Positions 10,538 through 18,099 of a stretch of DNA of 64,000 nucleotides are shown piece by piece. The translations under genes were made by a program, and so were the position numbers. Source of the DNA: Vibrio amylolyticus (GTDB lineage: Bacteria > Pseudomonadota > Gammaproteobacteria > Enterobacterales > Vibrionaceae); NCBI RefSeq assembly GCF_023145695.1, contig NZ_JAJHVV010000006.1:294792-358791 (forward strand), written 5' to 3'. Positions within the stretch are counted from its first letter, which is position 1. Each line of letters starts with the position of its first letter. Below the pieces are notes generated by a model, which ran no database searches, had not been told where the DNA came from, and saw only the letters and a list, made by a program, of their open reading frames with translations.

Positions 10538-11047
10538 ATGGAAAACTCATATAACAATATTGATGTTATTGCATATGTAAAGGCAAAAGAAAACTTCGAT
10601 TTTTTACTAAATGCAATAATAACATCAGATCTTGATTCGATTATTAGCGTCAAAACAAATCTTAGTAAGCACTATGAAAGTTCAGAGTTCATTGAGCATT
10701 TGGCAGACTTAATAGTCAACAACACTAATAAGCTAATGAGAAAAGATATCAGACTTACGCTTAAAGAAAAAATACGCTATGAGCGTCTTTCTAAGTATTT
10801 AGACATAAGCGTAACGTCTATTATATCGAGGCTTCTTAATGTTAGTGATGAAACCATTCGAGAGGAGCATAGTGTAGAGTTACTACTTTTTCTTCAATGT
10901 GAAATGAATGCAATGCTCGTTGAATTGTCAAAAATTTCATCATTAACTAGTTTGACATCTAATGAGTTAATATTGCTATCAAATATTGAAATCAAGCTTT
11001 CTACATTGATGAAGTATATTTCAATAGTATATGGCAGAGATTACTAA
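10538..11047 (+). CDS. Hypothetical helical protein of the AlpA patch
   Basis: 169-aa, Leu/Ile/Ser-rich, predicted mostly alpha-helical and soluble, with no Cys pattern or signal peptide. An AGGGTGATAACTG stretch precedes the ATG. It ends 2 nt before the next start codon, so the two are almost certainly one operon. I do not recognise the family. Confidence 0.65.
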   Translation: MENSYNNIDVIAYVKAKENFDFLLNAIITSDLDSIISVKTNLSKHYESSEFIEHLADLIVNNTNKLMRKDIRLTLKEKIRYERLSKYLDISVTSIISRLLNVSDETIREEHSVELLLFLQCEMNAMLVELSKISSLTSLTSNELILLSNIEIKLSTLMKYISIVYGRDY

Positions 11048-11049
11048 GC

Positions 11050-12888
11050 ATGATTGTAATAGTGTTGAAAGATACTGGTGTAAACCTGAATAATGACTCT
11101 GATAACATTAGGGTACTAGATTATCTTATATCTGAATTTGATTATCTTAACGCTAAGGACTATGAGGAAAGACGAAATCTAAGAAACCTCATTGCTGAAG
11201 TGATGAACTCTGAAGATTTAATTGAAAGAGATGTTAAGGGGTTGTACGAACTTGAACTATCTCAAATAACAGGTGCTCGAAGGTTGATCGATCCGGTGCT
11301 TATAACAGTTAGTAATCGAGGCTTAGTCGAGAGTTTTCTATTAAATAGCAAGGCTAAACATAAATATACATCATTAGTTATATCTCACGCTAAAGAAGAT
11401 ACGGAAAAAATACTACGTAATAAAGAAATTCTGGATGAAGAAATTGAGTTATTGAGTAAGTTTATGTTTGCCGGATTAGATAATCGAAGAAAAGTGATGT
11501 TTATTATTCGTCATCTAGATAAATTAAGATTTGAAACTCATATAATCGTTCCTCGGTATAGCTGCTTAGATAATCGTAATTATAACCCGTTACCACCAGT
11601 GGTAAACACTAATAACGCTATTTCTTGTATGCAAAGCATCATAAACTTAAAGTATAAACTAGCAGATCCTGACTCTTGCGAACGAAAAAGATATTTTGAG
11701 AAAGTATCCAAGTACGATAAAAATAGTAAACTTAAGAATAGAATTATAAAAGACCTAGAGAAAATAATTGGTCGTGATAATGTTACTGCATCATCATCAA
11801 TAATTAAGTATCTAAGCTCTGACGAATTTATGGATAAGTATAAATATGAACTAGATTATAACGGCGACGGGTTTGTTAGATTAAAATCAGATAAAGGGAA
11901 AGTCATATTACTGAGAGGTTGGGCATTCATAACTGGCTTTTCTCCTGGTTCAGCAGAAAAAAGTGTCATCGATAAATGTATTGGAGATGCCATCAAAGAG
12001 CGTCGATTATTAATGCGGTTGATTGATGATTTCGCTGAGTATTGTAATATTCAAGCTGATTATAATGCTCGATTTCGTACTAAATATAAAGGTTATATAG
12101 AAGAACAACGGAAAATTATATCACCAATTCAATTGATAGATAATCTAGTTAGATTAACTCCATCAATAAGCACTGAATTAGATTTATTTAGAAATATAAT
12201 AAATGAAAATGGACTATTAGATTGCACAGTGGAGGAACATGTTCATATGTTAAACCGTTGTTCTGTATTACTTGAGTGCGAGGTTGATAGCCTTGCTGAA
12301 CATGACTTACTCATGCTTTTTGTCACAGAAAACTTATATATAGATCATAGGAGATTGATTAATGAACGCTTTAGAACGACTGTTGAACCAAACCATAACT
12401 CCAGTTTCTCGAGAAATCGAGGTGCTGAAACAAGAATTTCAAAAACTACAACGAACGCAACAAGTGCAGAAAAAGATGATAAGCGAGCATCACAAAGTAA
12501 ACAAAACAGCGCAGAGAGATCTAACCTTATTGCAGAATCAATTATTAGATTTAAAAAAACAATTAAAAGAGTTAGATCAAGACTCTTCAATATTACAAGA
12601 TGGATTTTCAAAATTATTACCTTACTTGAAAGACATGTTGATATACAAAGAAAGCGAGATAAACGAAATGAATTTGATTTCGGAACACTCAGACCGTCAA
12701 TTGAAAGAAATCGAAAAGTATCACAATTATTTAAACAAATTGGAAACGGATCAGATATTGGAGGAGTTGGCGACGCATCAAGTCCATTATATAGAGTTAA
12801 ATCGGTCAGTGAGCAGCTTAGAAAATACTGTAGTGCAGCTATTAAACGAAAGAGAGCAGTAGAAAGAGATAAGTCAGAGCCTAGATAG
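11050..12888 (+). CDS. Large unknown protein, possibly extended by a frameshift
   Basis: 612-codon frame of unknown family. Residues 1 to about 437 look like an ordinary protein (balanced composition, helical, acidic/basic mix, a YNGDGFVRLKSDKGKVILLRGW strand-rich patch near residue 275). After about residue 437 the composition turns abruptly to Arg/Ser/Lys with few Leu, exactly where a well-formed coiled-coil gene starts in another frame. The natural C-terminus is therefore probably near 12361 and the remaining 175 codons may be a shadow, unless both frames are used. Neighbour of an AlpA-type regulator, so probably part of a small mobile or satellite element. Confidence 0.6.
   Translation: MIVIVLKDTGVNLNNDSDNIRVLDYLISEFDYLNAKDYEERRNLRNLIAEVMNSEDLIERDVKGLYELELSQITGARRLIDPVLITVSNRGLVESFLLNSKAKHKYTSLVISHAKEDTEKILRNKEILDEEIELLSKFMFAGLDNRRKVMFIIRHLDKLRFETHIIVPRYSCLDNRNYNPLPPVVNTNNAISCMQSIINLKYKLADPDSCERKRYFEKVSKYDKNSKLKNRIIKDLEKIIGRDNVTASSSIIKYLSSDEFMDKYKYELDYNGDGFVRLKSDKGKVILLRGWAFITGFSPGSAEKSVIDKCIGDAIKERRLLMRLIDDFAEYCNIQADYNARFRTKYKGYIEEQRKIISPIQLIDNLVRLTPSISTELDLFRNIINENGLLDCTVEEHVHMLNRCSVLLECEVDSLAEHDLLMLFVTENLYIDHRRLINERFRTTVEPNHNSSFSRNRGAETRISKTTTNATSAEKDDKRASQSKQNSAERSNLIAESIIRFKKTIKRVRSRLFNITRWIFKIITLLERHVDIQRKRDKRNEFDFGTLRPSIERNRKVSQLFKQIGNGSDIGGVGDASSPLYRVKSVSEQLRKYCSAAIKRKRAVERDKSEPR
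12362..12862 (+). CDS. Coiled-coil protein nested out of frame in the preceding gene
   Basis: 166 aa, dominated by heptad-like Leu/Ile spacing with many Gln, Glu and Lys residues (LLQNQLLDLKKQLKELDQD; LKEIEKYHNYLNKLETD), typical of a long coiled coil. Start ATG preceded by AGGAGATTGATTA, a good ribosome binding site. An in-frame TGA at 12356 rules out an upstream extension. It lies wholly within the 3' part of the 612-codon frame. The composition favours this frame as the real protein. Function unknown; oligomerisation or structural role inferred from the coil only. Confidence 0.65.
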   Translation: MNALERLLNQTITPVSREIEVLKQEFQKLQRTQQVQKKMISEHHKVNKTAQRDLTLLQNQLLDLKKQLKELDQDSSILQDGFSKLLPYLKDMLIYKESEINEMNLISEHSDRQLKEIEKYHNYLNKLETDQILEELATHQVHYIELNRSVSSLENTVVQLLNEREQ

Positions 12889-12892
12889 TCAT

Positions 12893-13005
12893 TAGTCGCT
12901 AATTATTAATCATTAATTATTTGCCACGTAAAGAGCGTAGACATAGCTTACTGGTTAAGCTAACTGTTGGGTGCTCTACAATCGTTGCGTTTTAAATTGG
13001 AAGTG
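12893..13005. repeat. attC-like repeat resembling the one at 36.07 kb
   Basis: This stretch aligns without gaps over about 100 bp with 36063-36163: the AT-rich block around CTAATTATTAA and AAATTATTTG is roughly 80% identical by eye and the next 66 bp about 64%. The 36-kb copy abuts the start of the integron array and ends in GCGTTATG, so this copy may be an old attC or array flank. Confidence 0.5.
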
Positions 13006-13146
13006 ACCCAAGCTTTTTATAGTGTTCACTCTCTTTGATTTTTGTTGTCCTGAGTTAGCGAAATAGAGTTAGTGGCTAGTGATTAGTTCATTGTTTTTTA
13101 GGTCGACTTCTCGGACTAATAAGCCTTTATGATTGGAGGGTTTAAA

Positions 13147-13545
13147 TTGAGTAAGTACATTATTTCTGTTCTTTTGTGTTTGTCTTTCTCTGCTTTATCA
13201 GATGGCTATGAGGCGATAAATATTGAGCAAGTTGTTTCTGAAAGGTTCGAGTTAGCTTTTCCAAATGAAGATAATATTGAACCGAATATAAGCGATTTTA
13301 CGGTTATTAACTATATATTGCTGAGTGAAGAGGGAGGTGAGCGTTGGGCTGTTGTAACGTTGAAGAACGAGTCAAGTAGCCGTAGAACATTGACAGAAAA
13401 ACATTTATTGTCAACTTTGGCGAATGGCGATTACATATTCCCTTCGAATTTTTCTCAGAGCTTTAAAGGTAATGAGGTAATGTCCGTAATCATCAGTTTT
13501 GCAGTTAATAAGTTTCCTATTTTGTTCATAAAAACAAGAAATTAA
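13147..13545 (+). CDS. Small secreted protein in a stray cassette-like context
   Basis: 132-aa protein with a signal peptide (short basic start, then YIISVLLCLSFSALS and cleavage near SDG). Mature part has NEDNIEPNISDF and a GERWAVVTLKNESS strand; family not recognised. I choose TTG at 13147 because GGAGGG lies 7 nt upstream, whereas the in-frame ATG at 13129 has no site. Directly after the stop comes CATAACGAATTGTTTAAG, which has the form of the left end of Vibrio attC sites, so this is probably an integron cassette gene separated from the main array. Confidence 0.65.
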   Translation: MSKYIISVLLCLSFSALSDGYEAINIEQVVSERFELAFPNEDNIEPNISDFTVINYILLSEEGGERWAVVTLKNESSSRRTLTEKHLLSTLANGDYIFPSNFSQSFKGNEVMSVIISFAVNKFPILFIKTRN

Positions 13546-13735
13546 CATAACGAATTGTTTAAGGAGGTAGGCATATGAGGGAATTTCGTTCTTTAGTTGG
13601 GCTGCCGTCTGATTTTCTGAGCGATTTTTTACAGCGACACTGCTTCCTTTTTCCCTAATAAATTATCCTTAAATTACTTCCTATCTAATGACGACTTGGC
13701 AAATTAGAGATTGAACTAATACGTGATGTTAGACA
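13546..13735. other. Possible damaged attC region with a 27-codon ORF
   Basis: Begins with an attC-like left end (TAACGAATTGTTTAAG) and ends with GTTAGAC (13729-13735), a match to the GTTRRRY core of integron sites, 11 nt before the next gene's ATG. Inside it, a 27-codon ORF (13575-13658) starts after AAGGAGGTAGGCAT, an excellent Shine-Dalgarno; its peptide ends RHCFLFP. Whether that ORF is translated is open. Confidence 0.4.
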
Positions 13736-13746
13736 AAGGAAGCTAA

Positions 13747-14682
13747 ATGAAATCTGAAGGTCTTACTGAACAACAGATACAGTGTTTTATCAATAATGGT
13801 TTTATAGGTCCGCTGCCTCGATTTGCTAATGAGGTTTTACTTACTGGCGCTCTAAAAGTAGTTAAAGAGATCATCTCTAACCTTAGCGTGCATCCCTTGC
13901 ATAGACGTTATTCAGTTCATGATTGGCACCTCGTTTCACCAGTCATCGAAGAGCTTGTTACACACCCTACATTGGTGTCATGTTTGCGATCGTTAGCAGG
14001 ACAAGATTTGGTGTTGTGGCGGTCGAAAATATGCCATAAGAAGTCCCATGAAACCGGTACAGGCTGGCATCAAGAGTGGGGCGATTTTGATAGGGAAGAA
14101 ATAGGAAATAATATACCGAGTCTGAAGCCCAAATGTAGAGACAAGGCTTGGTGGAATTTAAACGTTTGGATTGCGTTAACAGACGTTGAAATCGAATGTG
14201 CGCCTCAACGTTTTATTTGTGGTTCTCACAAAAAGCAGTACCGAAAAACGATGGTAAGCATGCCTAAGTATGAATTTTGGCGAGACCTATTTTTAGAGTG
14301 CAGTACGGTCGAAGACATTGTTCAACGGGTGAATAATCTCGCCTTGGTTCTAGACGTGGATACCTCTGCTATCTTTCACGATTATGATTGGCTAGGGGAA
14401 CCTTACGAAGAGGTAAAAGCATATGCCATGGCGAAACTTGAAAAGATAATGGTTAAGAAAACCTTTTGGGTTAATGATGATGACGCCGACATCGTTACCA
14501 TGCCTATTAGTAAGGGAGAGTTTGTCATCTTTGCTGAGCGTACAATGCATTGTTCATTGGCCAACATGTCGAACAAAGAAAGATTGGCCATGAATATTCG
14601 AATCACCACAACGGATGCTGAAATTTATTCAAGTCGACATATAAATGACACTTTTGATGGCTCAATCCTTAACATTTCATAG
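13747..14682 (+). CDS. PhyH-type Fe(II)/2-oxoglutarate dioxygenase
   Basis: 311-aa phytanoyl-CoA dioxygenase-family enzyme, which hydroxylates, desaturates or halogenates small substrates or carrier/peptide-bound residues. The first metal motif is WHQEW, a HxE in place of the usual HxD; the distal His is in ERTMHCSLANMS, and the 2-oxoglutarate-binding Arg follows in ERLAMNIRI. Start ATG with AAGGAAG 3-9 nt upstream. It is followed at 79 nt by an SHMT-like PLP enzyme, so the two probably act in one tailoring route of the YcaO locus. The gene begins 11 nt after a GTTAGAC integron-like core. Confidence 0.82.
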   Translation: MKSEGLTEQQIQCFINNGFIGPLPRFANEVLLTGALKVVKEIISNLSVHPLHRRYSVHDWHLVSPVIEELVTHPTLVSCLRSLAGQDLVLWRSKICHKKSHETGTGWHQEWGDFDREEIGNNIPSLKPKCRDKAWWNLNVWIALTDVEIECAPQRFICGSHKKQYRKTMVSMPKYEFWRDLFLECSTVEDIVQRVNNLALVLDVDTSAIFHDYDWLGEPYEEVKAYAMAKLEKIMVKKTFWVNDDDADIVTMPISKGEFVIFAERTMHCSLANMSNKERLAMNIRITTTDAEIYSSRHINDTFDGSILNIS

Positions 14683-14760
14683 CACACAAATTTACTGGTT
14701 TCTGGTTTGGTTTTGTCTGGTGGTAGGAATAAATACCGCCAAGAGTGAGGAGGTTCTGCT

Positions 14761-16083
14761 TTGCTTTCAGAAAATAGTTACCACGACCTTTCCCTAATCA
14801 ACAATGCTGAAAAACTGGTGGTGACGTTGACGGGAGATAGGCTATATCAACACCTTATCAGCATACTTGATAGGCATAACGAGATCCGTGGCAAGCAAGG
14901 AATAAACCTTGTCGCCGCTGATGGGCCAATGAGTCGTCAGGCTCGCCATTTATTAAGCTGCGAGCTTGGCACTCGTGCATCGTGTGGTGAGATAGGCCGT
15001 AGGAGTCGTTATTTTACAGGGCTTGATCAAGCGGATGAAATTGAAGCGCTGGCCATTTCACTTATTAACGACCTCTTTCAATGTAAACATTCTGATCCAA
15101 GACTGATGGGAGGGGTACACGCCAATACGGTGGTGTATTCAATGTTAAAAAAACATTTGAACATTACAAATATGTTTGCTCTCAATCCATTCCATGGAGG
15201 GAATTTATCCAATCATAAAATGGGGCCACCTGGAATACTTGATTATTCGATTATTGATCTCCCTATTGAGCCACAAACACTGAAAATCGACTTGAATAAA
15301 TTTGAATGTCTTGCGAATGTTCACAAACCGCTTTTAGTGAATTTGGGCGCTGGGGTACATCTATTTCCTTTTCCTGTTAGAGAAATAAAAGACATTATTT
15401 CGCAGTGGGGGGGGCGCGTGTTTTTTGATGGTGCACACCAAGCGGGGCTGATTGCTGCGGGTGTCTACCCCAACCCGATATTGGACGGAGCAGATGTTTT
15501 TACGGGCTCCACAGGGAAAACGTTTAGTGGGTCTCAAGGCGGAATCATTTGTTGGAATGATGACCACTTGTCCAGGCCTATAGAAACCATGGCCTTTCCA
15601 GCGTTAACCGGATCTCATCAACTAAATAGAGTCGCTTCACTGGTTGTTACATGCATCGAAATGAGAACTTTTGGTAAAGAGTACATGAGAACGGGCATAA
15701 ACAACGCCAAACGGCTTGCCTCACTCTTACACAATGAGGGACTTGAGGTATTAGGCGCACCCGAGCATTACACTGAGACACATCAGATAATAATAAAATG
15801 GTGTTACCCAGAGGGGGCAAAAGCTGCAACGTATCGGCTGGCGAACGTTGGTATATTTGTTAATGCAGTTGCTTTACCGGGCGATGGACACCGGCTTTCA
15901 GGTATTCGTATTGGAGTCACCGAAGTGACTCGCTTAGGGATCACCCATAACGCTCTTATCGTACTCGCTAAGGTCATTGCCGGTTGTCTTTTAACGCGTT
16001 GTTTTGATGACCATGCTAGAATCGTCGTGGCGGACTTAGCCAAGGCGCTTCAAACCTTCAAATACTGTTTGGATGATACCTGA
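14761..16083 (+). CDS. SHMT-like PLP-dependent enzyme
   Basis: 440-aa fold-type I PLP enzyme related to serine hydroxymethyltransferase. Landmarks: NLVAADGPMSRQARHLL (SHMT LIASEN-like start), an active-site loop NPFHGGNLSNHKMG, DGAHQAGLIAAG for the cofactor Asp/His, and GSTGKTFSGSQGGII with the Schiff-base Lys. Divergence from housekeeping glyA-type proteins points to use of an alpha-carbon lyase or transferase step on Ser, Gly or Thr in secondary metabolism. TTG start supported by GAGGAGG 8 nt upstream and no nearer ATG. Downstream of the PhyH dioxygenase on the same strand. Confidence 0.85.
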   Translation: MLSENSYHDLSLINNAEKLVVTLTGDRLYQHLISILDRHNEIRGKQGINLVAADGPMSRQARHLLSCELGTRASCGEIGRRSRYFTGLDQADEIEALAISLINDLFQCKHSDPRLMGGVHANTVVYSMLKKHLNITNMFALNPFHGGNLSNHKMGPPGILDYSIIDLPIEPQTLKIDLNKFECLANVHKPLLVNLGAGVHLFPFPVREIKDIISQWGGRVFFDGAHQAGLIAAGVYPNPILDGADVFTGSTGKTFSGSQGGIICWNDDHLSRPIETMAFPALTGSHQLNRVASLVVTCIEMRTFGKEYMRTGINNAKRLASLLHNEGLEVLGAPEHYTETHQIIIKWCYPEGAKAATYRLANVGIFVNAVALPGDGHRLSGIRIGVTEVTRLGITHNALIVLAKVIAGCLLTRCFDDHARIVVADLAKALQTFKYCLDDT

Positions 16084-16435
16084 TGCTTTGGGGGTGCAAC
16101 GTTGTAGCCAAAATACTACATAAAGTGTTACCCAGACAGGTAAAGTCTTGCTGTTACAAATTTTACTACTGTGTGCCTACGTTGAAAAAATAGATTGGGT
16201 AAAGTTGACCAGTCAACCGACTAGGCTAGTGTTACCCAGTTACCCCTCCTCTTCGTCACTTTCTTCTTCAACGCCACACAATGCGATGTTGGCTGATTTA
16301 GTTTAAATAGTGTAATAAATAATGGGTTATTTATTTTCCGCATCATATATTCGTGATAATTGATCAACCTAATGACCGTAGTGGTAACAAAAAATACGTG
16401 CTCGTCTATGTTGTATCAATGAAAGGGTGACATCA
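16084..16435. other. Gap between convergent SHMT-like and YcaO genes
   Basis: 352 bp without a trusted gene. Contains two short GTTACCCAG repeats and one copy of the dyad described at 16313. No strong T-tailed terminator was recognised. Confidence 0.45.
16313..16337. promoter_or_regulatory. AT-rich dyad, candidate operator
   Basis: AAATAATGGGTTATTT is a near-perfect inverted repeat. Similar boxes occur at 17822, 17981, 26758, 31335, 31366, 33777, 46771 and 46991. Confidence 0.4.
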
Positions 16436-17605
16436 TCATTTAGTCCCTAATGGTACAACCCAGTGACCTTTGTCAATGACGTTGAATCGCTCTAACCCGG
16501 GAATAAAGACAGACACTAGCCATATATTGGTGGTTTGAAAAGCGGTATGAAATAGTAGGGTACAGTTATTATCGTCTAAGGCTTGTATTAAGTTCCTATA
16601 ATGGTCACAAAACTTGTATTCACTGGTGGGGGATAATGAGGACAGATCCTTATAGGGGAGCTCGTCTAGACTCGAGAGTTTAATCAATCTGCTTAGTTTA
16701 GGCGTACAGCTTAATAAGTTAGCTGCTTGGATCTCGCCGTCACGTCGTTTGGTGTTGAAGAGCTCGATGGTTTCCTCCAATTCAAACAATGCTTGCTCAA
16801 TGGCGTGATATTCTGAATATGAGACGCCTGATGAACGTAGCGCCATCGGGCTGAGGTCGGACAATAGAACACAAGTACAGAAATAAGATCCTAATATTGT
16901 TTTCGACATAACGACCGTAACTTGGTCAAGATCGGGAATGGATAAGGGGTGCACCAAGAGAGCCGAGGGTAATTTTATCTTGTAAAATCCCTCCGAGCCA
17001 GAGGAGGGATTATGACCAATATAGTGTTTGTAAAGCTCACTCATATGATGACATTCGATCACCTCATTCGCTCCATGCACAATGGCTTCTTCGAACGTTG
17101 AACCAGAGGCCCAACCGCTGTTGACTGAATACGATTTAAGAAATTGAAACGCGTCGCTATTGATAAGAGGCTCTTTATAAAAAGGATTGATGAGCACTTC
17201 AGGGATCAGGTAGGTTCGCGCATTGAGAAGAGAGTAATATCGAGAAAACGTCAAAGGCCCATCTTCGTATGCTTTAAGAGGCTTCCCAAAAAGACAGTCT
17301 GCGTGATGATCTTCTGATCCCAACCAGTAGTGTAAAGAACGAATTGACGTATCGGTTGAAATAAACTGATGTTCTAATAGAAGATGTTCAAACGCTTCGT
17401 AGTATGCCCCGATAATTGCCCAAGGGCCTTTACCCGCCCCCGAGGCTAAGAATTCGTTTTTGGAATTGAATAATTGGACGGTTGCCACTAGATAATTACG
17501 GCTTGTTGTAAGAGAGCTGTGTATGTCGTGCGCTTCAAACCATTTTATAATGTTTTCAATAGCATGATTAGCGTTTAACTGACGTTCTGTTGGTACAATG
17601 TCCAT
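16436..17605 (-). CDS. YcaO-family protein 1
   Basis: 389-aa YcaO protein. The family uses ATP to activate backbone amides, making azolines, thioamides or amidines on ribosomal peptides. Support: ASGAGKGPWAIIGAYYEAFEHLL matches the first Gly-rich/ATP-binding helix, and SGWASGSTFEEAIVHGANEV continuing into IECHHMSEL matches the second (the normal ELIERD element); it ends in VIDKGHWVVPLGTK. The ATP-contacting Glu residues of both helices are kept, but the usual ER is EH and EC. Start placed at the second ATG of ATGATG after AAGGAG. It is divergent from the 746-aa gene and paralogous to the YcaO at 29966-31129. Confidence 0.82.
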   Translation of the reverse strand: MDIVPTERQLNANHAIENIIKWFEAHDIHSSLTTSRNYLVATVQLFNSKNEFLASGAGKGPWAIIGAYYEAFEHLLLEHQFISTDTSIRSLHYWLGSEDHHADCLFGKPLKAYEDGPLTFSRYYSLLNARTYLIPEVLINPFYKEPLINSDAFQFLKSYSVNSGWASGSTFEEAIVHGANEVIECHHMSELYKHYIGHNPSSGSEGFYKIKLPSALLVHPLSIPDLDQVTVVMSKTILGSYFCTCVLLSDLSPMALRSSGVSYSEYHAIEQALFELEETIELFNTKRRDGEIQAANLLSCTPKLSRLIKLSSLDELPYKDLSSLSPTSEYKFCDHYRNLIQALDDNNCTLLFHTAFQTTNIWLVSVFIPGLERFNVIDKGHWVVPLGTK

Positions 17606-17821
17606 CATTAACTCCTTACTTAGCCTGACCGTAGAAGGCCTTAAATTGACGCTCATTGCTGCTAATCGTAAATAGCCGAGTTATAGGCGTTATAGGTTTA
17701 ATTGATCCTAGGAAATAACTTTGATTAGTTACTCTATAATAATGTCCCATCTTTACGGTGCTCTTATTGGTGTACGCTCAATATTATTCGGTGGATTTAT
17801 ATAAACATGCACCTCGAGTAT

Positions 17822-17848
17822 TAAGGAGTAATTTATTGGCTATTTAAG
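17822..17848. promoter_or_regulatory. Upstream box shared by both YcaO genes
   Basis: TAAGGAGTAATTTATTGGCTATTTAAG matches TAAGGAGTAATTAATAG + ATTATTTAAT at 31335 in about 22 of 27 positions. The two boxes lie about 217 and 206 nt upstream of the respective YcaO start codons, a conserved spacing. Confidence 0.55.
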
Positions 17849-17980
17849 TGTTGGAATTAGGTATTTTCCTTCTGAATGTAGCGCCTTATTTGGTTGTAGG
17901 CATATAAGACTGTTTATTTCTATTTGAATTTGTCCAGGGAAAGTGCGACTGATTAAAATCTGATGCTCGGTTAAAGTCAT

Positions 17981-18002
17981 GAATAAATAATAATTAATTA
18001 TC
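17981..18002. promoter_or_regulatory. AT-rich dyad upstream of the 746-aa gene
   Basis: Read on the minus strand this is GATAATTAATTATTATTTAT, close to GATAATTAATGGTTATTTAT at 33784. It lies about 100 nt before the ATG at 18100. The 17657-18099 gap holds no gene. Confidence 0.4.
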
Positions 18003-18099
18003 TGTAAGTCTATTTACTGTGTCCGTGTTTCCTGCCAGTTTTCTTATTGTTAAACGATGAGCATGTGTTGTTGCTGCGAGGAAACTAGGGAGGAAAATA

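Noticed and set aside
12361..12888. Treating the last 175 codons of the 612-codon frame as a genuine domain
   Set aside because: Arg/Ser/Lys-rich composition with few hydrophobics looks like the out-of-frame reading of the coiled-coil gene; kept only as a possibility in the findings.
9565..13100. Calling a complete prophage or satellite
   Set aside because: Only an AlpA-type gene and short repeats are seen; no integrase, capsid or replication gene.
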